Shown here piece by piece: positions 44,523 through 53,562 of a DNA stretch of 64,000 bases (within the stretch, counting starts at the first letter, position 1; each line of letters begins with the position of its first letter). The notes under the pieces are model-generated. The model saw only the letters and a program-made list of their open reading frames with translations. It was not told where the DNA came from and searched no databases. The position numbers and the translations under genes are program-made. The DNA is taken from positions 1 through 64,000 of the forward strand of contig JAZQXL010000020.1 in assembly GCA_045632845.1 (NCBI GenBank), written 5' to 3'. Origin of the DNA: RGIG4140 sp045632845 (GTDB lineage: Bacteria > Pseudomonadota > Alphaproteobacteria > CAAHEQ01 > UBA3637).

Positions 44523-45483
44523 GGGTCATCCTTGATTGAAACAACATTTTTCTTTTTTCAGTCCAAAAACTTTCTGGTGCATTTTTCAAATCTTCCAAAA
44601 TAGCTCTTTCTGTTTTATAAAGAGCCATTTTTTGAGCTTTACCCTTTGTTTCTTTAATATATTTGGCATAAAGTCTTTTTAATTTTAAAGCCTCAAGACT
44701 ATAAACCAAAACAAATGGTTTTTTGAGCAAATATTCTTGTAAATAAGCTTCATGTTTAACCCCTGCATCATCAACACGAATCAAATCATCTTCATACATT
44801 TTTTTTAAAAAATTGTACTTTTGCTGCATCAATTTTGGATCAGCATATAACAAAGATGGGAACCTCTCAAAAGAAGTTAGTAAACAAGAATTATCCGTCC
44901 AAAAAATCTGAGACAATTCATTCACTTTTTTTACAATTGTGTTTGGGTTAGCTGATAAAAGCTCAGGAGCTTTTAATGCCAAACGAATCCAAATATCTTG
45001 AGGAACACCCAATTCTCTTGAACAAGCTTGAATACCACTTTCAATCAAATGTGCACTCTTTTGCAAAATGCTTGGTTTTCGAACAGCGATACCTTTCCAT
45101 TCATCCATAGATAAACCTAACACATTCGCCTGTAATTCAATGTTCCTTTTAACCCGCGCAAGAGGAATTGTAAAAATATTCGGTGTGTTCCAAAAAAGCT
45201 TAAAACAGGCACTAGGGTCCATCTCAAAAAAACGACTTACAACCTTTAAATTTCGTTCAATATATTCTGGGGTATATCCAAAAAAACGAGGTGTTTTTCT
45301 TAACTTTATAATACTTTCTTTTCTTGTTTTTTTGTATGTTGAAAACAAATTTACAAAACCATTAATCCGATCTGTAATTTGTGTTTGAGCAAAAGGATTT
45401 TCAGCGCTGCGTAAATTAATAATCCGCATCGCTTCTTCAGCTGTAAAACCATTTTTTTCAAACTCTTTAATAATTTCTTGCAT
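44506..45483 (-). CDS. mTERF-like repeat protein 2
   Basis: A 325-residue paralog of the flanking genes. I use the ATG at 45483, where TAATG overlaps the upstream stop; this start (MQEIIKEFEKNGFTAEEAMR) aligns with its paralogs, while the longer in-frame start does not. Repeats read FWNTPNIFTIPLARVKRNIE, AVRKPSILQKSAHLIES, ALKAPELLSANPNTIVKKVN and SFERFPSLLYADPKLMQQKY, about 36 residues apart. The C-terminal segment (FWTEKRKMLFQSRM) matches protein 1 (FWKKNPALFQAYLK). Confidence 0.75.
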   Translation of the reverse strand: MQEIIKEFEKNGFTAEEAMRIINLRSAENPFAQTQITDRINGFVNLFSTYKKTRKESIIKLRKTPRFFGYTPEYIERNLKVVSRFFEMDPSACFKLFWNTPNIFTIPLARVKRNIELQANVLGLSMDEWKGIAVRKPSILQKSAHLIESGIQACSRELGVPQDIWIRLALKAPELLSANPNTIVKKVNELSQIFWTDNSCLLTSFERFPSLLYADPKLMQQKYNFLKKMYEDDLIRVDDAGVKHEAYLQEYLLKKPFVLVYSLEALKLKRLYAKYIKETKGKAQKMALYKTERAILEDLKNAPESFWTEKRKMLFQSRMTHGKSR

Positions 45484-46685
45484 TACTTCCCTTTTTGATT
45501 TTTTAAATACGCTTGAAAAAGAGCTGGATTTTTCTTCCAAAAATCATCTGGAACATTTTTTAAATCTTCCATAATTTTGCTTGACCGTTTCCATATTGGT
45601 GCCTTAGATGAAACCCCTTGATTTTCTTTTATCCATAAGCCATAAGCACGCCTTACTTCCAAAGATTGCATGCTGGGAACAAGCATTTCTTTTGCATTTT
45701 TTAAAATATGATTTTTTAATAAATTTAAATCTTTTTTTGCTTCATTTCCAAGACAAAAAGCATCATCTAAATACATCTGTTTATAAAAATCATATTTTTG
45801 TTTAATCGAGTTAGGCGCACACAAAAATAAAGTAGGCATTTTCAAAAATGAAGTGATAATTGTTTTTGAATCTGTAGAAAATATATCTGCAACTTTTGAA
45901 ACATTAGAATGGATTCTATCAGGCGCTACTTGCAACAACGAGGGAGCAAATAAATACATTTTGCAAATATCTTCTTTTGGCAAATTAAAATATTTTGTCC
46001 CAGCATCTATTTTTTCAATCAAATTTTGATCTGAATAACTCAACAATGAAGGTGCTTTCAAAAATGATTTTTGAACATCATCTTTTGACACATCAAAATC
46101 TTCTGATATCTTTTGTATGAGATTTAAAACCGTTTCTGGATTTCTGGTTAATATATTTGGAAACTCCTTAAATAATTTTGAAAAATCAGTTTCATCTAAA
46201 TTTAAACCTTTTTTTAAAAGTGTTACGTTTTTCATCACATATTCAGGAGAAAAAGCAAGCAATGTAGGATGCTTCAAACTTTTTTCTAAAAAAACAGCGG
46301 GTTCAACACCAACAATTTCAGCATTTTTAATTAAATTTGAAAAAAGTCCCTCAGGTTTTCTGGTTAACAAATTAGGCTGTTTAACAAGAATTGAAACAAG
46401 TTTTTCTGGTTCTATTTTCAAAAGTTTTGCATTTTGAAGTAGGTTTTTCCTCAACATTGGTAAAGAGGTTGTTAACAATAAGCGAGGCTCTTTTACAATC
46501 GCTTTTTTTGCCACATTTTTAGAAACTGAAAATTCATCAAAAAACAAAAAAAGATCATCTATCTTCTTTGATATTTCTGTTTTTGAAAAAGGATTTACCT
46601 TTGTCTTCATCCAAAAATCAATAACTTTAGATGCCTCATCCTTTGAAAAACCAGCGTTTAAAAATGTGTCAACAACTTCACTCAT
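45483..46685 (-). CDS. mTERF-like repeat protein 1
   Basis: A 400-residue solenoid-type protein with seven consecutive units of exactly 36 residues (about residues 52-303). Each has a P-x-L/I-L core, for example VKQPNLLTRKPEGLF, LKHPTLLAFSPEYVM, FKEFPNILTRNPETV, LKAPSLLSYSDQNLI, LFAPSLLQVAPDRIH and LKMPTLFLCAPNSIK. This is the MTERF motif pattern: two helices and a short third, with a conserved proline. The family is described mainly from mitochondria and chloroplasts, where it controls transcription or ribosome assembly. The ATG overlaps the rlmB stop (ATGA), so translation is coupled to an rRNA methyltransferase. A different alpha-solenoid family cannot be excluded without a profile search. 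Confidence 0.75.
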   Translation of the reverse strand: MSEVVDTFLNAGFSKDEASKVIDFWMKTKVNPFSKTEISKKIDDLFLFFDEFSVSKNVAKKAIVKEPRLLLTTSLPMLRKNLLQNAKLLKIEPEKLVSILVKQPNLLTRKPEGLFSNLIKNAEIVGVEPAVFLEKSLKHPTLLAFSPEYVMKNVTLLKKGLNLDETDFSKLFKEFPNILTRNPETVLNLIQKISEDFDVSKDDVQKSFLKAPSLLSYSDQNLIEKIDAGTKYFNLPKEDICKMYLFAPSLLQVAPDRIHSNVSKVADIFSTDSKTIITSFLKMPTLFLCAPNSIKQKYDFYKQMYLDDAFCLGNEAKKDLNLLKNHILKNAKEMLVPSMQSLEVRRAYGLWIKENQGVSSKAPIWKRSSKIMEDLKNVPDDFWKKNPALFQAYLKNQKGK

Positions 46686-47464
46686 TTATTCATTCCCAAA
46701 TGGTGTTGTCTGTTCCATTCATACAAAGCAATCGCACAAGCGTTTGAAACATTCAAACTTTCAACCGAAGGATTCATTGGAAGCTTCACCGTATCATCAC
46801 AATTTTCACTTGTCAAACGTCTCAATCCATCCCCTTCTGATCCCATAACAACAACACATTTCTTCGGCAATTTGGCTTGATATATACTGTGTTTTGCATA
46901 CCCATCTAATCCAATACACCAAAATCCACTTTCTTTAAGCTCTTGCATTGCTCTCGTTAAATTTTTAACTTTGACCAATGGAATTAATTCCAACGCACCA
47001 CTCGCTGACTTTGCAAGAACACCTGTTTCATCCGGAGCACCATTTTGCGGAACAATAACCCCACATGCATTAAATGCAGCTGCTGAACGCAAAACGGCCC
47101 CAATGTTATGCGGATCGGTCACTTGGTCCAAAATCACAACCAATGCATGTTCTTTATCTTCCACCTCATTCATCAAATCAATCACATCATATTGTGGCAA
47201 TGGCTGACATCTAGCAACAATACCTTGGTGGACAGCTTCTTTCCCCACAAGGGAATCCAATTGTTCTTTTGAAACTATTTTGAATGACACATTTTTAGGA
47301 ATTTGAATTTTATCCAAAGAACCAGAAAGAACAAGAACTTCACGCACCACCCTTCTTTTATTTGCCAATGCTAAAGAAACTGGATGTTTTCCATATAAAT
47401 AAATATCTTTTTGAGGAGCAGAATTCCCTCTTGAAAATTCTTTTGAGTGTTGTCTTTTTTTCAT
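46682..47464 (-). CDS. rlmB: 23S rRNA (guanosine-2'-O)-methyltransferase RlmB (TrmH family)
   Basis: A 260-residue SPOUT methyltransferase. The N-terminal substrate-binding domain (IYLYGKHPVSLALANKRRVV) is followed by the three knot motifs: ILDQVTDPHNIGAVLRSAAA, VVMGSEGDGLRRL and LPMNPSVESLNVSNACAIAL. RlmB methylates G2251 in the 23S peptidyl-transferase loop. Paralogs such as TrmL cannot be fully ruled out. First gene of a four-gene operon with the three mTERF-like proteins. Confidence 0.92.
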   Translation of the reverse strand: MKKRQHSKEFSRGNSAPQKDIYLYGKHPVSLALANKRRVVREVLVLSGSLDKIQIPKNVSFKIVSKEQLDSLVGKEAVHQGIVARCQPLPQYDVIDLMNEVEDKEHALVVILDQVTDPHNIGAVLRSAAAFNACGVIVPQNGAPDETGVLAKSASGALELIPLVKVKNLTRAMQELKESGFWCIGLDGYAKHSIYQAKLPKKCVVVMGSEGDGLRRLTSENCDDTVKLPMNPSVESLNVSNACAIALYEWNRQHHLGMNK

Positions 47465-47539
47465 ATCAAATCCCTTAAAAATAAAAACTGTTTCAGATTA
47501 TACCATTTTTTGAGTATTTTAGCAATTAAAAAACCACGC

Positions 47540-47585
47540 ATAAAAAAACACCACCTCTTTTTCAGAAAGTGGTGTTTTTTATTGT
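47540..47585 (-). terminator. Terminator after ileS
   Basis: AACACCAC (47547-47554) and GTGGTGTT (47569-47576) with A/T tracts on both sides. On the minus strand it follows the ileS stop at 47592 by a few bases. Confidence 0.8.
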
Positions 47586-47591
47586 TTTTAA

Positions 47592-50500
47592 TTAATTTTT
47601 ACTAACATCAAATGAAATGGAGGAATCACCCAATTCTTCGACTTTAAACAAGTTTTCTGTTACAGGTTTAATTTCAACAGCAAGAACTTGATCTTTGATG
47701 TAATTTTCATGTTCACCAATGGCTTCTTTAACCAAAGATGAGATTGTGTTATATGAAAGAGTAATTCTATCAGAAACATCAAAACTCTTTTCTTTTCTCA
47801 AAGATTGAATCATACGAACAAAGTCACGAGCAATACCTTCTTTTTCAAGTTCTGGTACAATTTCAACATCTAATTGAACAACAACTGTATTGTCTGGAAG
47901 AGCTTGTCCTTGTAATCCTTCTTTCAACACAAGACGTAACTCAAATTCTTCAGCTGTCAATGTTTGACCTGCAATTGAGAGTGTACCATCTTCATTTTTA
48001 TGCCAATTTGCGCCTTTTGATTCTGCCATAATATCTTTCATAAAACGACCCAAGCGTTTTCCAATTAATGGCGTTTTTAAATAAAGGAATGTATTTGCAA
48101 CTTCTTTAATATCTGTTTTAAAGATAATTTCTTTAACATTCACTTCTTCTTTCAAAACTTCAGCAAATTCATAAAGTTTTTCAACACTTGCCCCTGCCAA
48201 TGTCATTGAACGCAATGGCAAACGGTTACGTAATCTGTGTTCTTCACGAATAGCTTTTGCTGTTGAAGAAATGGCACGAACCATATCCATTTTTTCCATC
48301 AACTCTGTATCAAGTGTCAAAGCACTCACATCAGGATATGTTCTCAAATGAACAGATTCTTTACCCGCCAAACTACGATAGACATATTCACTCATCATTG
48401 GCATCAACGGAGCCATAACTTTAGCAACAGTGATTAAAACAGTGTAAAGCACATTAAAGGCATCCAAATCTGTACCGTCCCAGAAACGTGTACGAGAACG
48501 GCGGATGTACCAGTTGTTTAAAATATCTAAAAATTCTGAACAAAGTGCACAAGCTTGATTGATGTCGTAAGCTTGCATTGATGTTTTAACATCCTCAGTC
48601 AAAACTTTTAATTTAGATAAAATGTACTTATCCAAAACATCTGTTGATCCAACTGTTTTTGTTGCTTTAATACCTTCAGCATTTGCATAGAGGCAGAAGA
48701 AATAGAAAGCATTCCATAAAGGCATTAATGCTTTACGAGCAGCTTTTGAAACTTCTTTACCCTCTTGGTCAATCATAACGTTACCACCCTTAATAACAGG
48801 GGATGAAATCAAGAACCAACGAAGCGCATCAGAACCCATTGAATCAAGAACAATGTATGGATCTGGGTAGTTTTTCAACTTTTTAGAAAGTTTAACACCA
48901 CCTTCCGCCATAATAAGTCCTGTACATAAACAGTTTTTAAACGCTGGTTTATGATGAAGTGCTGTACCTAAAACATGCAATGTATAGAACCATCCACGTG
49001 TCTGATCAATTGCTTCAACAATAAAATCAGCTGGGAAATGATTTTCAAACCATGTTTTGTTTTCAAATGGATAATGGATTTGACCTTCAGGCATTGAACC
49101 AGATTCAAACCAACAATCGAAAACATCTGTTACACGGCGCATCATTGTTTTGCCAGATGGATCATCTGGGTTTTTGTAAACAACATCATCAATGATTGGA
49201 CGGTGCAAATCAGAAACTTCAATACCTGTTTTTTCTTTAATTTCAGCAATTGAACCAAATACATCAATGCGTGGAAATTCTGGATTATCAGATTTCCAAA
49301 CAGGAATTGGGGTTCCCCAAAAACGATTTCGTGAGATTGACCAATCTCTTGCACCTTCAAGCCACTTACCAAAACGACCATGTTTTAAGTGATCAGGAGT
49401 CCAAGTAATTTGTTCATTCAAAGCAACCATTTCATCTCTAAAGTCAGAAACTTTCACAAACCACCCACTCATTGCTTTATAAATAAGTGGTGTATCAGTC
49501 CGCCAGCAGTAGGGATAACTGTGTGTGATTTGTTCTTTCTTAACCAAAAGACGATTTTCTTTTAACCAAGCCATAATAGCTTCATTTGTGTCAAAAACTT
49601 GTTGTCCTTGATAATCCGGAACTTCAGCTGTAAAACAACCAGCTTCATCCACAGGACATACAACAGGGAATTCTGGGTTTAATGAACGGCAAACATCAAA
49701 GTCATCTTGCCCAAAACCAGGAGCAATATGAACAATACCTGTACCATCTTCCACAGACACAAATTCACCAGATAAAACCTTAAAACATCCAGCTTCTTTT
49801 AATGATTTAAAATATGGGAACATTGGTTCATAAGAAAGACCGACCAACTCTGAACCTTTGATTGTTCCAACTTGTTCTGCGTGCTGCAACTGTTGTTTAT
49901 ATCTTGGCAACAAAGCTGCTGCTAAAATATATTTTTCATCCCCTTCTTGCATAATTGCATAATCAATATCTGCTCCAACTGCCAGCATTAGGTTTGAAGG
50001 AAGCGTCCAAGGGGTTGTTGTCCACACAAGAACATTCATACCGTTTTCCAATTTAAACAAAACAGTAATAGCTGTATCTGTTTTATCTTTATAACCCAAA
50101 TTTACTTCAAAGTTTGAAACAGGTGTTTGGGCGCACCAAGAATAAGGTTGAACACGATAATCTTCATAAACCAACCCTTTATCATACAACTGTTTAAAGT
50201 TGTGGATAATTGATTCCATAAATGGCAAATCCATTGTTTTATAATCATTATCAAAATCAACCCAACGACCAATACGTTTGAACATATCAGTCCAAATTGT
50301 TGAATATTTCAAAACATTTGTACGGCAAAAATCATTGAATTTTTGAATACCAAACTCTTCAATTGCTTTATGCCCAGAAACATTCAATTCTTTTTCAGCC
50401 GCCATTTCAGCTGGAAGACCGTGACAGTCCCAACCTAAACGACGTTCAACACGTTTTCCATTCATTGTTTGAAAGCGTGCAATTGTATCTTTAACGTAAG

Positions 50501-50699
50501 AAATCATAATATGTCCATAGTGAGGCAACCCGTTTGCAAATGGAGGGCCATCATAGAATACAAATTCTTCAGCTTCTTTTCTAATTTCAATCGATTTTTG
50601 AAATATCTTTTGCTCTTCCCAATAAGCAATCATTTCTTTTTCCATTTCAGGAAAACTGATTTTAGAATTTAACTGTGGATAATATTTTTGTTGAGACAT
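47592..50699 (-). CDS. ileS: Isoleucyl-tRNA synthetase
   Basis: A 1035-residue class I synthetase. The HIGH motif is HYGH (60-63, in GPPFANGLPHYGHIMISY), and KMSKS appears as KLSKK (GGVKLSKKLKNYPDP). The editing domain has the WTTTPWTLPSNL motif, and an anticodon-binding domain follows. The start (YWEEQKIFQKS, FVFYDGPPFANG) and length are of the eukaryote-like IleS type also found in Rickettsia, rather than the 930-residue E. coli type; some members of this type are mupirocin resistant. AAGGAAAAA lies before the ATG. Confidence 0.97.
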   Translation of the reverse strand: MSQQKYYPQLNSKISFPEMEKEMIAYWEEQKIFQKSIEIRKEAEEFVFYDGPPFANGLPHYGHIMISYVKDTIARFQTMNGKRVERRLGWDCHGLPAEMAAEKELNVSGHKAIEEFGIQKFNDFCRTNVLKYSTIWTDMFKRIGRWVDFDNDYKTMDLPFMESIIHNFKQLYDKGLVYEDYRVQPYSWCAQTPVSNFEVNLGYKDKTDTAITVLFKLENGMNVLVWTTTPWTLPSNLMLAVGADIDYAIMQEGDEKYILAAALLPRYKQQLQHAEQVGTIKGSELVGLSYEPMFPYFKSLKEAGCFKVLSGEFVSVEDGTGIVHIAPGFGQDDFDVCRSLNPEFPVVCPVDEAGCFTAEVPDYQGQQVFDTNEAIMAWLKENRLLVKKEQITHSYPYCWRTDTPLIYKAMSGWFVKVSDFRDEMVALNEQITWTPDHLKHGRFGKWLEGARDWSISRNRFWGTPIPVWKSDNPEFPRIDVFGSIAEIKEKTGIEVSDLHRPIIDDVVYKNPDDPSGKTMMRRVTDVFDCWFESGSMPEGQIHYPFENKTWFENHFPADFIVEAIDQTRGWFYTLHVLGTALHHKPAFKNCLCTGLIMAEGGVKLSKKLKNYPDPYIVLDSMGSDALRWFLISSPVIKGGNVMIDQEGKEVSKAARKALMPLWNAFYFFCLYANAEGIKATKTVGSTDVLDKYILSKLKVLTEDVKTSMQAYDINQACALCSEFLDILNNWYIRRSRTRFWDGTDLDAFNVLYTVLITVAKVMAPLMPMMSEYVYRSLAGKESVHLRTYPDVSALTLDTELMEKMDMVRAISSTAKAIREEHRLRNRLPLRSMTLAGASVEKLYEFAEVLKEEVNVKEIIFKTDIKEVANTFLYLKTPLIGKRLGRFMKDIMAESKGANWHKNEDGTLSIAGQTLTAEEFELRLVLKEGLQGQALPDNTVVVQLDVEIVPELEKEGIARDFVRMIQSLRKEKSFDVSDRITLSYNTISSLVKEAIGEHENYIKDQVLAVEIKPVTENLFKVEELGDSSISFDVSKN

Positions 50700-50812
50700 A
50701 TTTTTTTCCTTACCTTACGCAAAAAATTATTTTCAAAACTTTATAGAGCCAGATTATGCCAAAAAAATGCCTAAAAATCAAGCAAAAATATCAAAATTTT
50801 CTATTTATTAGA

Positions 50813-51355
50813 TTAATTAGCAGACAAAAACCTCATTGAAAGAGCTTCTTCATTTTGAAAAATTTCAACTTTCAAATTGTTTTTTTGCATCCAATCCTTC
50901 AACCACAAAGCAACCGCATATTGTGGTTTTTCAAACCCTTCATCACCAAGCAAAATTTGCTTTTTTTTATCTTCTAAAAATAATCCTTTTCCTGTACAAA
51001 CAAAACCATTTTCAGTTAACTCAATACTTCCGCCCCGAATTAAAATTTCAGAAGACATTAACACAAAAATCAAATGTTCTTTTTTCTGAACTTGTCCTAC
51101 CAAGGAAATCGGCATTGGTAATGTGTCTAAATATTTTAATGCAATATCTAATGTAATTGAAGAATCAACACCCAAAAGAGCACGATACAACCTTAATCTT
51201 GCAACCAAAACACCTGTGGACTGTTTTAATAAATCAACGCCTTCTTCAACAAAAGAGGCGTCCATTTTTAATAACTCAGTTGTGTTATCTAAAACCCCAA
51301 TACTACCTGCCAAATCATGGCACATTTTTGTAACAAAAACCTCACTTAAATTCAT
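50813..51355 (-). CDS. chpT: Histidine phosphotransferase ChpT-like
   Basis: A 180-residue protein with the ChpT signature around H13 (VTKMCHDLAGSIGVLDNTTE, compare CHDLxGPxGAxxNxxELL). A DHp-like helical hairpin is followed by a degenerate ATPase-like domain. ChpT passes phosphate from CckA to CtrA and CpdR in alphaproteobacterial cell-cycle control. The presence of chpT implies a CckA-CtrA pathway, though neither kinase nor regulator is in the window. It overlaps the sucD-like gene by 14 bp. Confidence 0.85.
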   Translation of the reverse strand: MNLSEVFVTKMCHDLAGSIGVLDNTTELLKMDASFVEEGVDLLKQSTGVLVARLRLYRALLGVDSSITLDIALKYLDTLPMPISLVGQVQKKEHLIFVLMSSEILIRGGSIELTENGFVCTGKGLFLEDKKKQILLGDEGFEKPQYAVALWLKDWMQKNNLKVEIFQNEEALSMRFLSAN

Positions 51356-52238
51356 GCTTCACCTCTTTTTCATCCAAAAGCATTTTGGCAATTTGCGAAC
51401 CAATTTCTGTTGCAGAAGAAATCACTTTAATCCCTGCCTTTTCCAATGCTTTTTCTTTCAATTGCAAAGCATTTTCTTCAACTCTAACACCAAGAACAGG
51501 TGTTTTTTCTTCACGCACAACATGGCGCCCAGGAATATAAATGGCGATTTTTTTGCGGCTCTTTTTTTTCTTTAAAAAATCAATTAATTCATATTCAAAT
51601 TCACCACTTGCTTTCCCAATCAACAAGATAATATTTGTTTTTGCATCTTTTAAAAAAGCTTCAACAAATGGGATAAAAGAAGAGCCAATAATTGCAGCTG
51701 AACCAATCGCAGCACAAGAAGAAACACCCAAATCAAATTTAGATAATTGTTGAACAGCCTCATATGTCAAAGAACTTGATCTTGAAACAATGCCAACACT
51801 TCCTTTTGGAAACAAATGTGCTGGAACCGTGCCCGCCAAACATTCATCAGCTGTCACAACCCCAGGCGCAGATGGACCAACCAGTTGAACTTTATATTTA
51901 ACAGCCAACTGCTTCATCTTTAAAACATCTTGATATGGCACATGATTAACAGGGCAAATAATAACAGGAATATGAGATTTAGCCGCCTCTTCAAAATCTT
52001 GCAACACCCGTTGTGGACTTGAAAAAATAACACTAATTTGTGGTTTTGTCTTTCGAACAGCATCTTTAACAGTTTGAAATACAGGAATATTTTGAAATGT
52101 TGTAACAGATTTATCTTTACTAACCCCCGCAACAATATTTGTGCCGTATAAAAGAGCTTTTTCAACATGCATTGCAGCTGAAGAAGAGGTAATTCCTTGA
52201 TACAAAACAGGTGTATTTTTGTTTGGAAATTTAAACAT
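51342..52238 (-). CDS. sucD: Diverged succinyl-CoA synthetase alpha-like protein
   Basis: A 298-residue SucD homolog, clearly related along its length (VGPSAPGVVTADECLAGTVP, SVGIVSRSSSLTYEAV). Key parts are changed. The CoA-binding GxTGxxG reads GITSSSAAMH, PNCPG reads PSAPG, and the region around the phosphohistidine, normally GKRMGHAGAI, reads GRHVVREEKTPVLG, so the catalytic His is not at its usual place. It is coupled to the sucC-like gene by TAATG. It may have a new function, or be a decaying copy that is still open; normal sucCD genes could exist elsewhere. Confidence 0.8.
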   Translation of the reverse strand: MFKFPNKNTPVLYQGITSSSAAMHVEKALLYGTNIVAGVSKDKSVTTFQNIPVFQTVKDAVRKTKPQISVIFSSPQRVLQDFEEAAKSHIPVIICPVNHVPYQDVLKMKQLAVKYKVQLVGPSAPGVVTADECLAGTVPAHLFPKGSVGIVSRSSSLTYEAVQQLSKFDLGVSSCAAIGSAAIIGSSFIPFVEAFLKDAKTNIILLIGKASGEFEYELIDFLKKKKSRKKIAIYIPGRHVVREEKTPVLGVRVEENALQLKEKALEKAGIKVISSATEIGSQIAKMLLDEKEVKHEFK

Positions 52239-53374
52239 TACAACAACTCCTCCACTTGACGAATAACCATATCTGCAGCTTCATCTAAATCTTTCATCAC
52301 AACAAGCGGTAAATGTGAATCAAATAACAAACGAGAACCAACTTGCGCATTTGTTCCATCCATTCGAACAATTAAAGGCATTCCAACCGATATTTCTTGC
52401 GAAGCAGAAATCAAACCATCTGCAATGACATCGCATCTTGTAATGCCGCCAAAAATGTTCACAAAAACACCTTCAACATTTGGCTCACTCAACGCCAATT
52501 TTAAAGCTTGAAAAACAGATTCTTTTGTTGGTTCTGTCCCCACATCTAATAAACAAGCAGGCTTTCCACCCTTTTGGGCCAACAAATCAATTGTTGCCGC
52601 ACCCAAGCCAGAACCATTAACCAAACAAGCAATATTCCCGTCAAAAGAAACGTATCTAAAATTATGAATTCTTGCACGTTCTTGCCGTTCCAAACCCAAA
52701 GGAATTTCACGCATTTTTGCAATTTCAGGAAAACGGAACATTGCTTCATCATCAAAAATAATCCGACAATCTAAAACAACCCATTTACCTTTTTGATTCA
52801 AAACCAAAGGATCAAACTCAATTGCCAAAACATTATATTTCACAAAAAAAGCATACATTTGTTTTAAAATCGGCAACATCAATGCTTCTTGCACATTTTT
52901 AAAATGAAACATTTTTAAAATACGGCACCAAAACAAAACGCTCGGTTTTCCAACAGGCAATTCACACTCTGACGTTTTTTTCTTTGACTTAATGCACACA
53001 AGCATTTTTTGAGTTTGTGTATCCACACGCATGGAGAGAGAAACTTTTTCTTCAATTTGACACAACTCTTCAACATAAATACGTTGTACAGGATAATACA
53101 TTCCCCTACCCGTCAACACCTTGCTGTTGAACAAAGTTGTTGCCAACGTTTCAACTTCTTCAAGTGAATGCGCATCTAAAGAACCTTGAATATTTGGAAT
53201 ATATTCCACAATTTTTTCAGCGAGCGGCAACTGAACGTGCAAGCGCCAACTTTTACAAGACATTCCTTTTGCAATTTCAACCGCTTCTTCAACGGTATAA
53301 GCAACATTTCCTTTTAATACAGGAATTTTGTTTTCACGCAATAATCGTTTATTTTGATATTCGCAAAGTTCCAT
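52238..53374 (-). CDS. sucC: Diverged succinyl-CoA synthetase beta-like protein
   Basis: A 378-residue SucC homolog. The N-terminal ATP-grasp part is degenerate: the normal VKAQIHAGGRGKAGG is replaced by RLHVQLPLAEKIVEY, so nucleotide binding is doubtful. The C-terminal flavodoxin-like part is better kept (GNIACLVNGSGLGAATIDLL, VFVNIFGGITRCDVIADGLI, IVRMDGTNAQVGSRLL), while DVGGGA is lost (DVGTEPT). AAGGATGAG precedes the ATG. First gene of a sucC-sucD-chpT operon. Confidence 0.8.
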   Translation of the reverse strand: MELCEYQNKRLLRENKIPVLKGNVAYTVEEAVEIAKGMSCKSWRLHVQLPLAEKIVEYIPNIQGSLDAHSLEEVETLATTLFNSKVLTGRGMYYPVQRIYVEELCQIEEKVSLSMRVDTQTQKMLVCIKSKKKTSECELPVGKPSVLFWCRILKMFHFKNVQEALMLPILKQMYAFFVKYNVLAIEFDPLVLNQKGKWVVLDCRIIFDDEAMFRFPEIAKMREIPLGLERQERARIHNFRYVSFDGNIACLVNGSGLGAATIDLLAQKGGKPACLLDVGTEPTKESVFQALKLALSEPNVEGVFVNIFGGITRCDVIADGLISASQEISVGMPLIVRMDGTNAQVGSRLLFDSHLPLVVMKDLDEAADMVIRQVEELL

Positions 53375-53562
53375 GTCTCATCCTTACTTTTTGTTTTCGT
53401 ATGCCCATTTTCTCACAAACCATCTTTAAAGTCCAGATATTTTTTTATTGACAAATGGAAGTTTTTTATATATTATAAAAGTAGTTTCATTGGCATTTAC
53501 TTATCACGCCAATTCTATATTATCTTAAATTTTTATTTCCCATTTTTATATATAAGGTTCGC

